A stretch of DNA of 64,000 nucleotides from Hydrogenophaga palleronii_A. Lineage in GTDB: Bacteria; Pseudomonadota; Gammaproteobacteria; Burkholderiales; Burkholderiaceae_C. The first letter of the stretch is position 1. Each line of letters starts with the position of its first letter. This document shows positions 28,618 through 36,532 of this stretch, in pieces. The notes under the pieces are model-generated. The model was not told the origin of the DNA and did not search any database. It was given only the letters and a program-made list of their open reading frames with translations. The position numbers and the translations under genes were made by a program. The DNA is taken from contig NZ_JAVDWU010000009.1 in the NCBI RefSeq assembly GCF_031457455.1, forward strand, positions 1 through 64,000, read 5' to 3'.

Positions 28618-29763
28618 TTAGGCCGCCTGCGCGGCCAGTTTCGCGAAACGCGAGATGTGGTAGTGCTCGATGGGCGTGGATGTACGGCCGGTATGGATCA
28701 GTTCGGCCATCACGTCGCCCACGCCCGGGCCAAGCTGGAAACCTTCGCCGGAAAAGCCGAATGCGTAGTACAAGCCGGGGACGCGCGCGCTCGGTCCCAT
28801 GACCGACCTGCTATCTTCCATGTAACCCTCGATCCCGCCCCAGACGCGGATGATGTTCAGGTTCTTGAATGCCGGCACCACGCGCGGCGCATTCGTCAGC
28901 TTGTACAGCGTTCTGCTCGGGTTCACGTAGGCACGCCGGCTCTCGATGTCGGCCAGTTCATGGCCGCCGCCGCCGATGACGATATTGCCGCGCGCAACCT
29001 GGCGGAAGAAGACGACTTTCTCGAACACGTCCGCGATCGCACCAATGGTCGGCCCGATGGCGTAAGGCACAGGCTCGGTGACGCACATGTGCGGCACTTT
29101 GGCGATCATCGGCACCGGTTCGCCGAAGCTGGTGCTGATGCGATTTCCCCAGGCTCCGGCGGTGATGAGCGCCACGGGTGCACGGAAGATGCGGCCATCG
29201 GTGGCGGTCACGCGGAAGTCCTCGCCATCCTTTTCGACACTCATGATCTCGGTGTTCTCAAACACCTGTGCGCCTTCACGCACCGCAGCACGGCCGATCG
29301 CCGGCGCCGCAAGGCGGGGATTGGCATGACCGTCGTGAGGGGCATAGCAACCCGAAGTGATGTCCGGCCCCAGGTAGGGAAAGCGTTCGCGCAGCGCTTT
29401 CGCGGTCATCATCTGCATGTCCAGGCCGAAGCCCTTCGCTTCCTCCGCATACTTCGCCATCCGTTCTTCGTGCGTCGGCGTGACGCCAAGGCGCAGATGG
29501 CCGTTCAGCAAGAGCTCGGCATCGTCGTCGAACAATTCCTTGAACTTCAGCCAGATCTCGCGCGAACGGTTCGATAGCGGCAGTTCATAGACGGGGCGGC
29601 CCATCCGGCGCGTGTTGCCGAAGTTGACGCCGCTGGCCTGCTGGCCGATCAGTCCGCGCTCGAGCAGGATGACCGACACGCCCCGCTTGCGCAGGAAGAA
29701 GGCGCTGGAGGCGCCCATGATGCCGCCGCCGACGATGACTACATCTGCTCTCTGGGTGTTCAT
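28618..29763 (-). CDS. FAD-dependent dehydrogenase, catalytic subunit (HcnC/OoxB-like)
   Basis: 381 residues of the DAO family: flavin-binding GGGIMGASSAFFLRKRG, the SGVNFGNTRR segment and the C-terminal GFSGEGFQLGPGVGD. It overlaps the next gene upstream by 4 bp (ATGA). With the NAD/FAD subunit at 29760 and the small 2Fe-2S protein at 31118 it forms the A-B-C gene order of hydrogen cyanide synthase, opine oxidases and D-hydroxyproline dehydrogenase. This is the subunit that would bind the amino acid or amine substrate and dehydrogenate its C-N bond. Confidence 0.85.
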   Translation of the reverse strand: MNTQRADVVIVGGGIMGASSAFFLRKRGVSVILLERGLIGQQASGVNFGNTRRMGRPVYELPLSNRSREIWLKFKELFDDDAELLLNGHLRLGVTPTHEERMAKYAEEAKGFGLDMQMMTAKALRERFPYLGPDITSGCYAPHDGHANPRLAAPAIGRAAVREGAQVFENTEIMSVEKDGEDFRVTATDGRIFRAPVALITAGAWGNRISTSFGEPVPMIAKVPHMCVTEPVPYAIGPTIGAIADVFEKVVFFRQVARGNIVIGGGGHELADIESRRAYVNPSRTLYKLTNAPRVVPAFKNLNIIRVWGGIEGYMEDSRSVMGPSARVPGLYYAFGFSGEGFQLGPGVGDVMAELIHTGRTSTPIEHYHISRFAKLAAQAA

Positions 29764-31136
29764 TCCACTTCCTCCCGCACCGCCATCGACAGCGGCTTGA
29801 CCGGTGCCTGGCCGCGCAGGCGCCCTACCTGTTCCACCGGAATGCCTGCGGCATGCGCAATGATCTCCGCACCCGCGTTTCCGCAATAGCGTCCCTGGCA
29901 GCGCCCCATGCCAACGCGGCACAAGGCCTTGGCACGGTTTGCTTCCTGCGCACCCTTCTCGCACACGGTGCGGCGCAGTTCGCCCGCCGTGATCGCTTCG
30001 CAGCGGCAGACGATGGCTTCGTCCGGCAATTGCGCGGCCTGCTGCGCCGGCCACGGGAAGGCTTGCGCCAGGCCTTGGCGGAAGCGTTCCATCTTGGCCT
30101 GCTCTTCGCGCAGACGTTGCAGTTTGTCTTCCTGCACCTTGAACCCGAAGTCTTTCAACACTGCCATCGCCGCCAGGCGCCCGCCGATCTCCGCTGCATC
30201 CGCACCCAGCACGCGCATGCCATCGCCGGCGAGGTAGACACCCTGTACCGATGTGCGGCCGTCTTCACCGACTTCGGGCAGCCACTGGCGTGTCTCCTGG
30301 TCGAAGCGGAAGGCACAGCGCGCGAGGTCGGCCAGTTGGGTCTCGGGACGCAGGTGATAACCCATCCCCACCGCATCGCAGTCGAAGGAACGTTCTTTGC
30401 CGCTGCTGTCGCGGATGACCACGCCTTGCACGCCGGTCTCGGGCGAGCCCATGATTTCGAGAGGGGTGATGCCTGTCAGTACTTGCACGCCTGCCCGTTT
30501 CAGTTCGGCAACCAGTGCAAAGCCATGGCGCAGCACTGCCGGGCGCGCCAGCAGTTTCGGCAACGCGGCTACGCGGCGCATGAAAGGCGAGGTGTCGAGC
30601 ACTGCAGCCACCGTTGCGTCGGCCTTCACGTATTGCGACGCCACCAGGTACAGCAACGGTCCGGTCCCCATGAACACGACCTGGCGGCCAATGGCGCAGG
30701 CTTGGGCCTTCAGGGCAATCTGCGACGCGCCCAGGCTGTAGGTGCCGGCGTAATGCCAGCCCTTGACGGGCATCAGGCGGTCGGTGGCGCCGGAGCAGAT
30801 CACCAACGCGTCATAGGGCAAGGCCTTGATACGCTCGTCTTTCGTAACATGCACCTTGCCGTCGAAGATATTCCAGGCCAGCGTCTCCGGCAGGTAATCG
30901 ATCTTGCCGCGCAGTCCATCGAAACTTTCGTGCAATGACTGCGCCTTCTCCGCTTCCGTGCCGTAGAGCTTGGCATAGGGGCGCGTGAAGTTTTCAGGCT
31001 GGCGGCGATAGATCTGGCCGCCGTCGCGCCGGCCCTCGTCGACCACGGTCGGGTGCAGGCCGGCCGCGACCAGGGCCTCGGCGCAACGCACGCCCGAGGG
31101 CCCGGCGCCGATGATGATTACGCGAGGTTGACCCAT
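29760..31136 (-). CDS. FAD/2Fe-2S dehydrogenase, alpha subunit (HcnB/OoxA-like)
   Basis: 458 residues. A pyridine-nucleotide-disulphide-reductase-type fold starts with IIGAGPSGVRCAEAL and has a second loop VFMGTGPLLYLVA; the C-terminus carries a BFD-like iron-sulphur site with the cysteines of VCRCEAIT and CRVGMGRCQGRYCG. Such subunits pass electrons from the substrate flavin to the respiratory chain in opine oxidase, HcnABC and D-hydroxyproline dehydrogenase. ATG 31136 is used because it starts the flavin motif; upstream in-frame sequence lies inside the 2Fe-2S gene. The two genes overlap by 19 bp. Confidence 0.86.
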   Translation of the reverse strand: MGQPRVIIIGAGPSGVRCAEALVAAGLHPTVVDEGRRDGGQIYRRQPENFTRPYAKLYGTEAEKAQSLHESFDGLRGKIDYLPETLAWNIFDGKVHVTKDERIKALPYDALVICSGATDRLMPVKGWHYAGTYSLGASQIALKAQACAIGRQVVFMGTGPLLYLVASQYVKADATVAAVLDTSPFMRRVAALPKLLARPAVLRHGFALVAELKRAGVQVLTGITPLEIMGSPETGVQGVVIRDSSGKERSFDCDAVGMGYHLRPETQLADLARCAFRFDQETRQWLPEVGEDGRTSVQGVYLAGDGMRVLGADAAEIGGRLAAMAVLKDFGFKVQEDKLQRLREEQAKMERFRQGLAQAFPWPAQQAAQLPDEAIVCRCEAITAGELRRTVCEKGAQEANRAKALCRVGMGRCQGRYCGNAGAEIIAHAAGIPVEQVGRLRGQAPVKPLSMAVREEVE

Positions 31137-31426
31137 GTTGCCTCCGGTTGTCTTGTGACGATATGCATTCCTTCTTCCACCACGGTGGTGCAGGCGCGCA
31201 GGCGTTCGCCGCTGGCGGTCCACACCCAGCAATCCTGGCAGGCGCCCATCAGGCAGAAGCCGGCGCGTTTTCCGTCGCCGAACTCGGATTCGCGCAGGTA
31301 CCGCGTGTGGCTGAGCAGGGCAACCATCAGGGTGTCGCCTGCGAGTGCGGCGACCATCTGCCCGTCGATCACGATGGGCACGGGATCGCGGGCGGTTTCT
31401 GCCAATCGGACAAATCGTTGACTCAT
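31118..31426 (-). CDS. Small (2Fe-2S)-binding subunit (HcnA/OoxC-like)
   Basis: 102 residues with a ferredoxin-like domain: cysteines in GFCLMGACQDCWVW and in LRACTT give the C-x4-C-x2-C plus C pattern of HcnA-type subunits. The ATG at 31426 has GGAA 8 bases upstream. It heads the three-subunit dehydrogenase and is separated from the acetyltransferase gene upstream by a 112-bp minisatellite. Length and gene order match the small subunits of opine oxidases and cyanide synthase. Confidence 0.87.
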   Translation of the reverse strand: MSQRFVRLAETARDPVPIVIDGQMVAALAGDTLMVALLSHTRYLRESEFGDGKRAGFCLMGACQDCWVWTASGERLRACTTVVEEGMHIVTRQPEATWVNLA

Positions 31427-31470
31427 GTCATGTTTCCATTTTGGGGTGACGTGGTGAGCGAGAGGCACTC

Positions 31471-31582
31471 GGCCTCTCGGCCTCTCAGCCTCTCAGCCTC
31501 TCAGCCTCTCAGCCTCTCGTTCTCTCGTTCTCTCGTTCTCTCGTTCTCTCGTTCTCTCGTTCTCTCGTTCTCTCGGCCTTTC
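31471..31582. repeat. 8-bp minisatellite, 14 units
   Basis: Fourteen head-to-tail 8-bp units on the plus strand: GGCCTCTC twice, AGCCTCTC four times, GTTCTCTC seven times and GGCCTTTC once. The last unit runs into the stop codon of the acetyltransferase gene, so the array fills the gap between that gene and the 2Fe-2S subunit gene. On the transcribed minus strand the message is purine-rich (GAGAGAAC and GAGAGGCT). Identical neighbouring units suggest recent slippage, so length may vary between isolates. Confidence 0.95.
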
Positions 31583-32477
31583 AGCCAAGGGCCTGGGTAA
31601 CGATGGCAAACAACCGCGGCGCGCCTTCAGGGTGCTGCAGCGGCGCGCCGCGCACCATCGTGGTGGGGGCATCCGCGCGCAGCAGACCAATGCCCTCCAG
31701 CCATTCGGCCAGGCCCGAATCGAAGTCGATATCGATGCGGGTGAAGCGCCCGGCGTTCACGCCCGCCAGATGCGCGATCAGTGCCTTGGCGCTTTCGGCA
31801 TCGGGCGCGACCACAGGCCCGATCACATGCCCGCGACCAAAGCGGCGCAGAATAGCGAAGCCCTTCTGCGTGCCGTCGTCGTCCAGCACCACGCAGGCCT
31901 CGGCCTGGGCCAGCAGGTCGTCGATCAGCGCCGGTCGTGGCATGCCCCGGGCGTCTTCGTCCAGCCGGTGCAGCGCCTGAGCTTCGTTCTGGCCGACGGG
32001 ACGCAGGCGCCAGCCCGCAGGCAGCGCGATCAGCGGCGCCGGGAGTGCCACGCCCTGGTGCTGCCGGATCTCTCCGATGCGCACAAAGCCCAGCCGTTCG
32101 TACAGCCCCCGGCCTTCGGCGGTGGCGTGCAGCAGCACGGTGCAGTTGTCCATGCCTTCAAGCAGGGCGGTCATGAGCCGGTGGCCGATGCGGCGCCCTT
32201 GGCAAGCAGGCGTCACGATGATCAGCCCCACGGTGGCGTGCCGCTCGCCCCAGCGCCAGCGCAGTGCGGTGGCGATGAGCTGCCCATCGCGCTCGGCGAC
32301 GATGCCTTCCGAGTGCGCAAACACATGTTCCCAATCGACCGGGCGATGCGGCCAGCGCAACTCCGCAGACATCGCCTGGGCCTGCGGCAAATCGGCCTCG
32401 GTCATGGGGCGAAGCACCACGCCGTCATCAGCAATGGGGGCCTGATCCAGGGAAGGAAACGCAGAGATCGATCGCAT
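31581..32477 (-). CDS. GNAT-family N-acetyltransferase with two GNAT domains
   Basis: 298 residues. The N-terminal half is a complete GNAT acetyltransferase domain, with the acetyl-CoA loop VTPACQGRRIGHRLM and the GLYERLGFVRIG beta-bulge motif; the C-terminal half looks like a second, more diverged GNAT domain. ATG 32477 is chosen because AAGAGG lies 9 bases upstream; an ATG at 32486 would touch that site. As first gene of the minus-strand operon it may acetylate an amino compound, but the 8-bp array between it and the next gene could uncouple their expression. Confidence 0.82.
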   Translation of the reverse strand: MRSISAFPSLDQAPIADDGVVLRPMTEADLPQAQAMSAELRWPHRPVDWEHVFAHSEGIVAERDGQLIATALRWRWGERHATVGLIIVTPACQGRRIGHRLMTALLEGMDNCTVLLHATAEGRGLYERLGFVRIGEIRQHQGVALPAPLIALPAGWRLRPVGQNEAQALHRLDEDARGMPRPALIDDLLAQAEACVVLDDDGTQKGFAILRRFGRGHVIGPVVAPDAESAKALIAHLAGVNAGRFTRIDIDFDSGLAEWLEGIGLLRADAPTTMVRGAPLQHPEGAPRLFAIVTQALG

Positions 32478-32744
32478 GAAAGACATCCTCTTGTCGGTGA
32501 AATTGGTGCTTATCTTGGACGAGATCGCGCCTGCACACCAGCGCGAACAAGGGTTTTCCAGCAACTTGCAAGCTTCGTCTGTTGGACCCCTGCCTTTTGC
32601 AATTCGCTGCGGTGCAGCGGCCTCTTACAGCCACAAATGCCGGGGCTTAGTCCCTAGCATTGGTGACGGCTTTTGCCAGTGCCCGCAGATGCCCGGCAAC
32701 GGGTTCGCGGACGCCTTCTTCGTCCTCTTTCTTCAGGTGCTTCC
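32478..32744. promoter_or_regulatory. Divergent promoter region between two large operons
   Basis: 267 bp without a gene separate the start codons of the minus-strand acetyltransferase operon and the plus-strand aldehyde dehydrogenase operon, so promoters for both must lie here or nearby. A small palindrome CGCTGC-GGT-GCAGCG (32605-32619) is a candidate operator. No regulator gene is adjacent, so an unlinked regulator would be needed. No convincing sigma-70 boxes were found. Confidence 0.5.
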
Positions 32745-34229
32745 ATGCAGTTGTTCGACCCCCTCTCCATCACCGTCTCCAGTGGGCATTTCATTGGGGG
32801 CCGTGTGGTGCCTGACAACGCGCGCCTTGAGGTGCGGCGCCCTTCAGACGGGCAGGTACACGCCAGTCTGCCGGTGGCCGATGCCAGCACGGTGGATGCG
32901 GCGGTGCAAAACGCCTGGCAGGCCTGGCGCCACACCGACTGGGCGCGCCGCGCCCCACGCGAGCGGGCGCGGGTGCTGCGCCGCTGGGCCGATCTGATCG
33001 AGGCCGATGTGCAGCGCCTGGCCGCGCTGGAGGCGGTGTGTTCAACGCGTCCCGTGCGCGACGCCACCGCCTGGGACGTGCCCTTCACGGCAGAGGGCTT
33101 GCGCTTCTTCTCCGAGTACGCCGACAAGCTGGGCGGCGAGGTGGCCGCCACGCGCCACGATCACTTGGGGCTGGTGGTGGCCGAGCCCTATGGCGTGGTG
33201 GGTGCCATCACGCCGTGGAATTTTCCGCTGGTCATGGTGTCGTGGAAGGTGGGTGCTGCGCTGGCCGCGGGCAATGCGGTGGTGCTCAAGCCCTCGGAGA
33301 TGACGCCGTTCTCCGTCATCCGCCTGGCCGAACTGGCCATCGAGGCCGGGGTGCCCGCAGGCATCTTCAACATCGTGCAGGGTGATGGCCGCACCACCGG
33401 TGATGCGCTCACGCGGCATCCGCTGATCAGCAAGATGACCTTCACCGGCTCCACCCGCACCGGGGCCGCCATCATGGCCAGCTGTGCCCTGCAGGGGCCG
33501 AAGCCGGTGACCTTGGAGCTCGGCGGCAAGAGCCCGCAACTGGTGTTCGACGACGCACCCGACGTGGACTGCCTGGCGGCGATGGTGGCCGGGGCCATCA
33601 CCGGCAATTCCGGGCAGGTGTGTGTGGCAGGCTCGCGCCTCATCGTGCAGCGCGGCATCGCCGAGGCGCTGGTCGAGCGCATCACGCAGCGCTTCGGGGC
33701 ACTGCGCCCTGGCGCCACCTGGGACGCACAAGCCACCTTGCCGCCCATCATTTCAGCGCCGCAGGCCGCGCGCATCCTGGACATCGTGGATCGTGCGCGC
33801 GAGGCGGGTGCGCAACTGCGTTGCGGCGGGGGGCTGTTTGATGGCGGCCCGGGCGGCGCGTACTTCCAGCCCACTCTGATTGATGGCGTGACCACCGACA
33901 ACCCGGCGGTGCAGGAAGAGATCTTTGGCCCCGTGCTCACGGTGCAGACCTTCGACACCGAAGAAGAGGGGCTGGCTCTGGCCGCGCACGAGCACTATGG
34001 ATTGGCAGCGGGCGTGCACACCGCAGACATGGGCCGTGCCCTGCGCGCCATGCGCAACCTGTCTGCGGGCACGGTGTGGATCAACCGATATGGACGCAGC
34101 GCCGACTTCGTGATTCCCACGGGCGGGTATCACCAGTCAGGCATTGGCAAGGACCTGGGGCGCCAGGCGGTGGAAGCCAACCTGCGCTTCAAAAGTGTGC
34201 TGATCGACTTTGCTGCGGCGCACCAATGA
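32745..34229 (+). CDS. Aldehyde dehydrogenase
   Basis: 494 residues, class 1/2-type length, with ITPWNFP, FTGSTRTG, catalytic Glu258 in LELGGK and Cys293 in NSGQVCVAG, and EEIFGPVL. First gene of a plus-strand operon that also has a flavin amine oxidase and a second aldehyde dehydrogenase, so it probably oxidises an aminoaldehyde or aldehyde released by amine oxidation. ATG 32745 places the usual N-terminal arm correctly; an earlier in-frame ATG (32673) would add 24 unconserved residues. Confidence 0.87.
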   Translation: MQLFDPLSITVSSGHFIGGRVVPDNARLEVRRPSDGQVHASLPVADASTVDAAVQNAWQAWRHTDWARRAPRERARVLRRWADLIEADVQRLAALEAVCSTRPVRDATAWDVPFTAEGLRFFSEYADKLGGEVAATRHDHLGLVVAEPYGVVGAITPWNFPLVMVSWKVGAALAAGNAVVLKPSEMTPFSVIRLAELAIEAGVPAGIFNIVQGDGRTTGDALTRHPLISKMTFTGSTRTGAAIMASCALQGPKPVTLELGGKSPQLVFDDAPDVDCLAAMVAGAITGNSGQVCVAGSRLIVQRGIAEALVERITQRFGALRPGATWDAQATLPPIISAPQAARILDIVDRAREAGAQLRCGGGLFDGGPGGAYFQPTLIDGVTTDNPAVQEEIFGPVLTVQTFDTEEEGLALAAHEHYGLAAGVHTADMGRALRAMRNLSAGTVWINRYGRSADFVIPTGGYHQSGIGKDLGRQAVEANLRFKSVLIDFAAAHQ

Positions 34230-34435
34230 GGGGTGTCTGCACATATCCAGTGCGAACCACACGACATGCTGGCAAGCCCCATGAAATGCGCAACATTGTC
34301 TCGTGGACCCACCCCATTTCCCTACGCACTGAGCGTTGTTGGGTGCTCCAATCAATTCGTCATCACCCTGTCGCAACAGTAATTCAAGGATGCGACCCGC
34401 GACGGTCGGCAACCGATCTTTCAAGGAAATGAACC

Positions 34436-35101
34436 ATGACTTTTCGACCCAAGTATGTGACCTTTGACTGCTATGGCACGCTCACCCGTTTTCGCATGGG
34501 CGAGATGACCCGCGAACTGTTTGCCGACCGCATCCGGCCCGAGCAGATGGACCAGTTCATTGCCGACTACTCGGCCTACCGCTTCGACGAGGTGCTGGGC
34601 GACTGGCAGCCGTATGAGGTGGTGCTGAAGAACGCCGTGCGCCGCCTGTGCAAGAAGTGGAAGATCCAGTACTTCGATACCGACGGTCAGGCGTACTACG
34701 ACGCGGTGCCCACCTGGGACCCGCACGCCGACGTGCCCGCCGGTCTGGCCAAAGTGGCCAAGGAAATTCCACTGGTCATCCTGTCCAATGCCGACGACTC
34801 GCAGATCCAGAAGAACGTGGCCATGTTGGGTGCACCGTTTCACCGCGTGTACACCGCACAGCAGGCCCAGGCCTACAAGCCCCGCCTGAAGGCCTTTGAA
34901 TACATGCTCGATTCGCTGGGCTGCAACCCCGAAGACCTGCTGCACGTGTCCTCCAGCCTGCGCTACGACCTGATGTCGGCCGACGATATCGGCATCAAGA
35001 ACAAGGTGTTCGTGAATCGCGGTCATGGACCTGGCTGCCCTGCTTACGGCTACACCGAGATCCAGGACATCGGTGGCCTGCCCGGCGTGGTCGGTCTCTG
35101 A
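34436..35101 (+). CDS. Type II haloacid dehalogenase-like HAD hydrolase
   Basis: 221 residues of the HAD superfamily. The nucleophile is Asp11 in TFDCYGTL, motif II is ILSNADD, the lysine lies in AYKPRLKAF and the acidic motif III is SSSLRYDLMSADD, the pattern of type II 2-haloacid dehalogenases. A ribosome-binding site AAGGAA lies 7 bases before the ATG. Many operons with amine-catabolic genes carry such HAD proteins, where they may act on a phosphorylated or housekeeping substrate rather than a haloacid. Confidence 0.84.
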   Translation: MTFRPKYVTFDCYGTLTRFRMGEMTRELFADRIRPEQMDQFIADYSAYRFDEVLGDWQPYEVVLKNAVRRLCKKWKIQYFDTDGQAYYDAVPTWDPHADVPAGLAKVAKEIPLVILSNADDSQIQKNVAMLGAPFHRVYTAQQAQAYKPRLKAFEYMLDSLGCNPEDLLHVSSSLRYDLMSADDIGIKNKVFVNRGHGPGCPAYGYTEIQDIGGLPGVVGL

Positions 35102-35135
35102 TCCACATTCCGACGCTATCAACCCACGAAGCATC

Positions 35136-36428
35136 ATGAAGCTCGACTCCTACTGGAACGACGCCTTGCTCACACTGCCTGGCGTGGCCAATCCTGCCCT
35201 GCCCACGCAGGTGGATGTGGCCATTGTCGGCGGCGGCTTCACGGGCTTGTCCGCTGCCCTGAAGCTGGCGCAGCGCGGTGCCTCGGTGGTGGTGCTTGAA
35301 GCCGGTGCCACGGTGGCGCCGGAGGCATCGGGCCGCAACGGTGGCCATGTGAACAACGGGCTGGCGGTGGACTACGCCGAGGTGGCCGCCAAGGTGGGCG
35401 TGGCACAGGCACGTGCCTGGTACAACGCCTACGATGACGCGGTGGACAGCGTGGCACGCCTGGTGCAAGAAGAAGGCATCGACTGCGACTTCCTGCGCCA
35501 CGGAAAGCTCAAGCTGGCCACCAAGGCCTACCAGGTGGACGCGCTGCACCGCAGCGCCGAGCAGCTCGTGGCCGACGGCGTGGACACCGACGTGGAGGTG
35601 CTGGACGCCGCGCGCGTGCGGGACGAAGTGCAGAGCGAGCGCTTCGTGGGCGGCTTGCTCTACAAGCGCAGCGCGCAAATGCACATGGGGCGCTTTGCCC
35701 ACGGCCTGGCCCAGGCGGCGCAGCGACAGGGCGCACAGATCCACACCGGCACACGGGTGAATCGCGTGGAGCGTGTGCAAGGCCAGGTGCACCGGCTGCA
35801 CACCGACCGCGGTGTGGTGCGGGCCAACCAGGTGCTGCTGGCCACCGGCGCATCGCGCCACGGCGGCTACAGCAGCTTTGGCTGGCTGCGCCGGCGCATC
35901 GTGCCCATCGGCAGTTTCATCGTGGTGACCGAACCTCTGGGCGCCGAGCGGGCACAAGCCTTGCTGGCCCATCGCCGCACCTACACCACGATCGCCAACA
36001 TCCACCACTACTTCCGCCTCACCGAAGACCACCGGCTGGTGTTTGGTGGACGTGCGAGGTTTGCCATCTCCAGCCCCACCTCCGATGCCGCGAGCGGCGA
36101 GGTGCTGCGCGCGGGCCTGGCGGCCACATTCCCGCAACTGGGCCCCGTCCGGTTGGACTACTGCTGGGGCGGGCTGGTGGACGTGACGCAGGACCGCCTG
36201 CCCCATGCGGGCGAACGCGACGGCCTGTTCTATTCCATGGGCTACAGCGGCCATGGCACGCAGATGTCGGTTCACATGGGCCAATGCATGGCCGATGTGA
36301 TGGCGGGCGATGCCAGCGCCAACCCCTGGAAGGGCCGCGACTGGCCGGCCATTCCTGGCCACTTCGGGCCACCTTGGTTCTTGCCCGCTGTGGGCTTGTA
36401 CTTCCGGCTCAAGGACCGCCTGGCCTGA
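35136..36428 (+). CDS. FAD-dependent amine oxidoreductase (PuuB-like)
   Basis: 430 residues of the DAO family with GGGFTGLSAALKLA, EASGRNGGHVNNG at the flavin, and the C-terminal block YCWGGLVDVTQDRLP followed by GYSGHGTQMS. This arrangement is typical of gamma-glutamylputrescine oxidase PuuB and relatives that oxidise secondary amines. It follows the HAD gene by 34 bp and precedes a peptide/opine-type importer. I infer that it oxidises the imported amine or N-alkyl amino acid to an aldehyde handled by the flanking aldehyde dehydrogenases. Confidence 0.86.
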   Translation: MKLDSYWNDALLTLPGVANPALPTQVDVAIVGGGFTGLSAALKLAQRGASVVVLEAGATVAPEASGRNGGHVNNGLAVDYAEVAAKVGVAQARAWYNAYDDAVDSVARLVQEEGIDCDFLRHGKLKLATKAYQVDALHRSAEQLVADGVDTDVEVLDAARVRDEVQSERFVGGLLYKRSAQMHMGRFAHGLAQAAQRQGAQIHTGTRVNRVERVQGQVHRLHTDRGVVRANQVLLATGASRHGGYSSFGWLRRRIVPIGSFIVVTEPLGAERAQALLAHRRTYTTIANIHHYFRLTEDHRLVFGGRARFAISSPTSDAASGEVLRAGLAATFPQLGPVRLDYCWGGLVDVTQDRLPHAGERDGLFYSMGYSGHGTQMSVHMGQCMADVMAGDASANPWKGRDWPAIPGHFGPPWFLPAVGLYFRLKDRLA

Positions 36429-36532
36429 AGGCCAGACCACCGTCAGCCGCCTTTTCCGTTTGCCTTCATTTGTCTTTTTGCTTTCTTTGACGACCAGCGA
36501 TCTCTTTTATTTTTTCAACCCGGAGCACCACC

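Noticed and set aside
28618..31426. Hydrogen cyanide synthase HcnABC
   Set aside because: Gene order and sizes match, but opine oxidases and D-hydroxyproline dehydrogenase share this architecture and the operon partners point to catabolism; no residue specific to glycine oxidation to cyanide could be identified.
31471..31582. CRISPR-like array
   Set aside because: Units are 8 bp with no spacers, so it is a simple tandem repeat.
34436..35101. True 2-haloacid dehalogenase
   Set aside because: The fold and motifs fit type II HAD, but no other gene suggests halogenated acids, so dehalogenase activity is not asserted.
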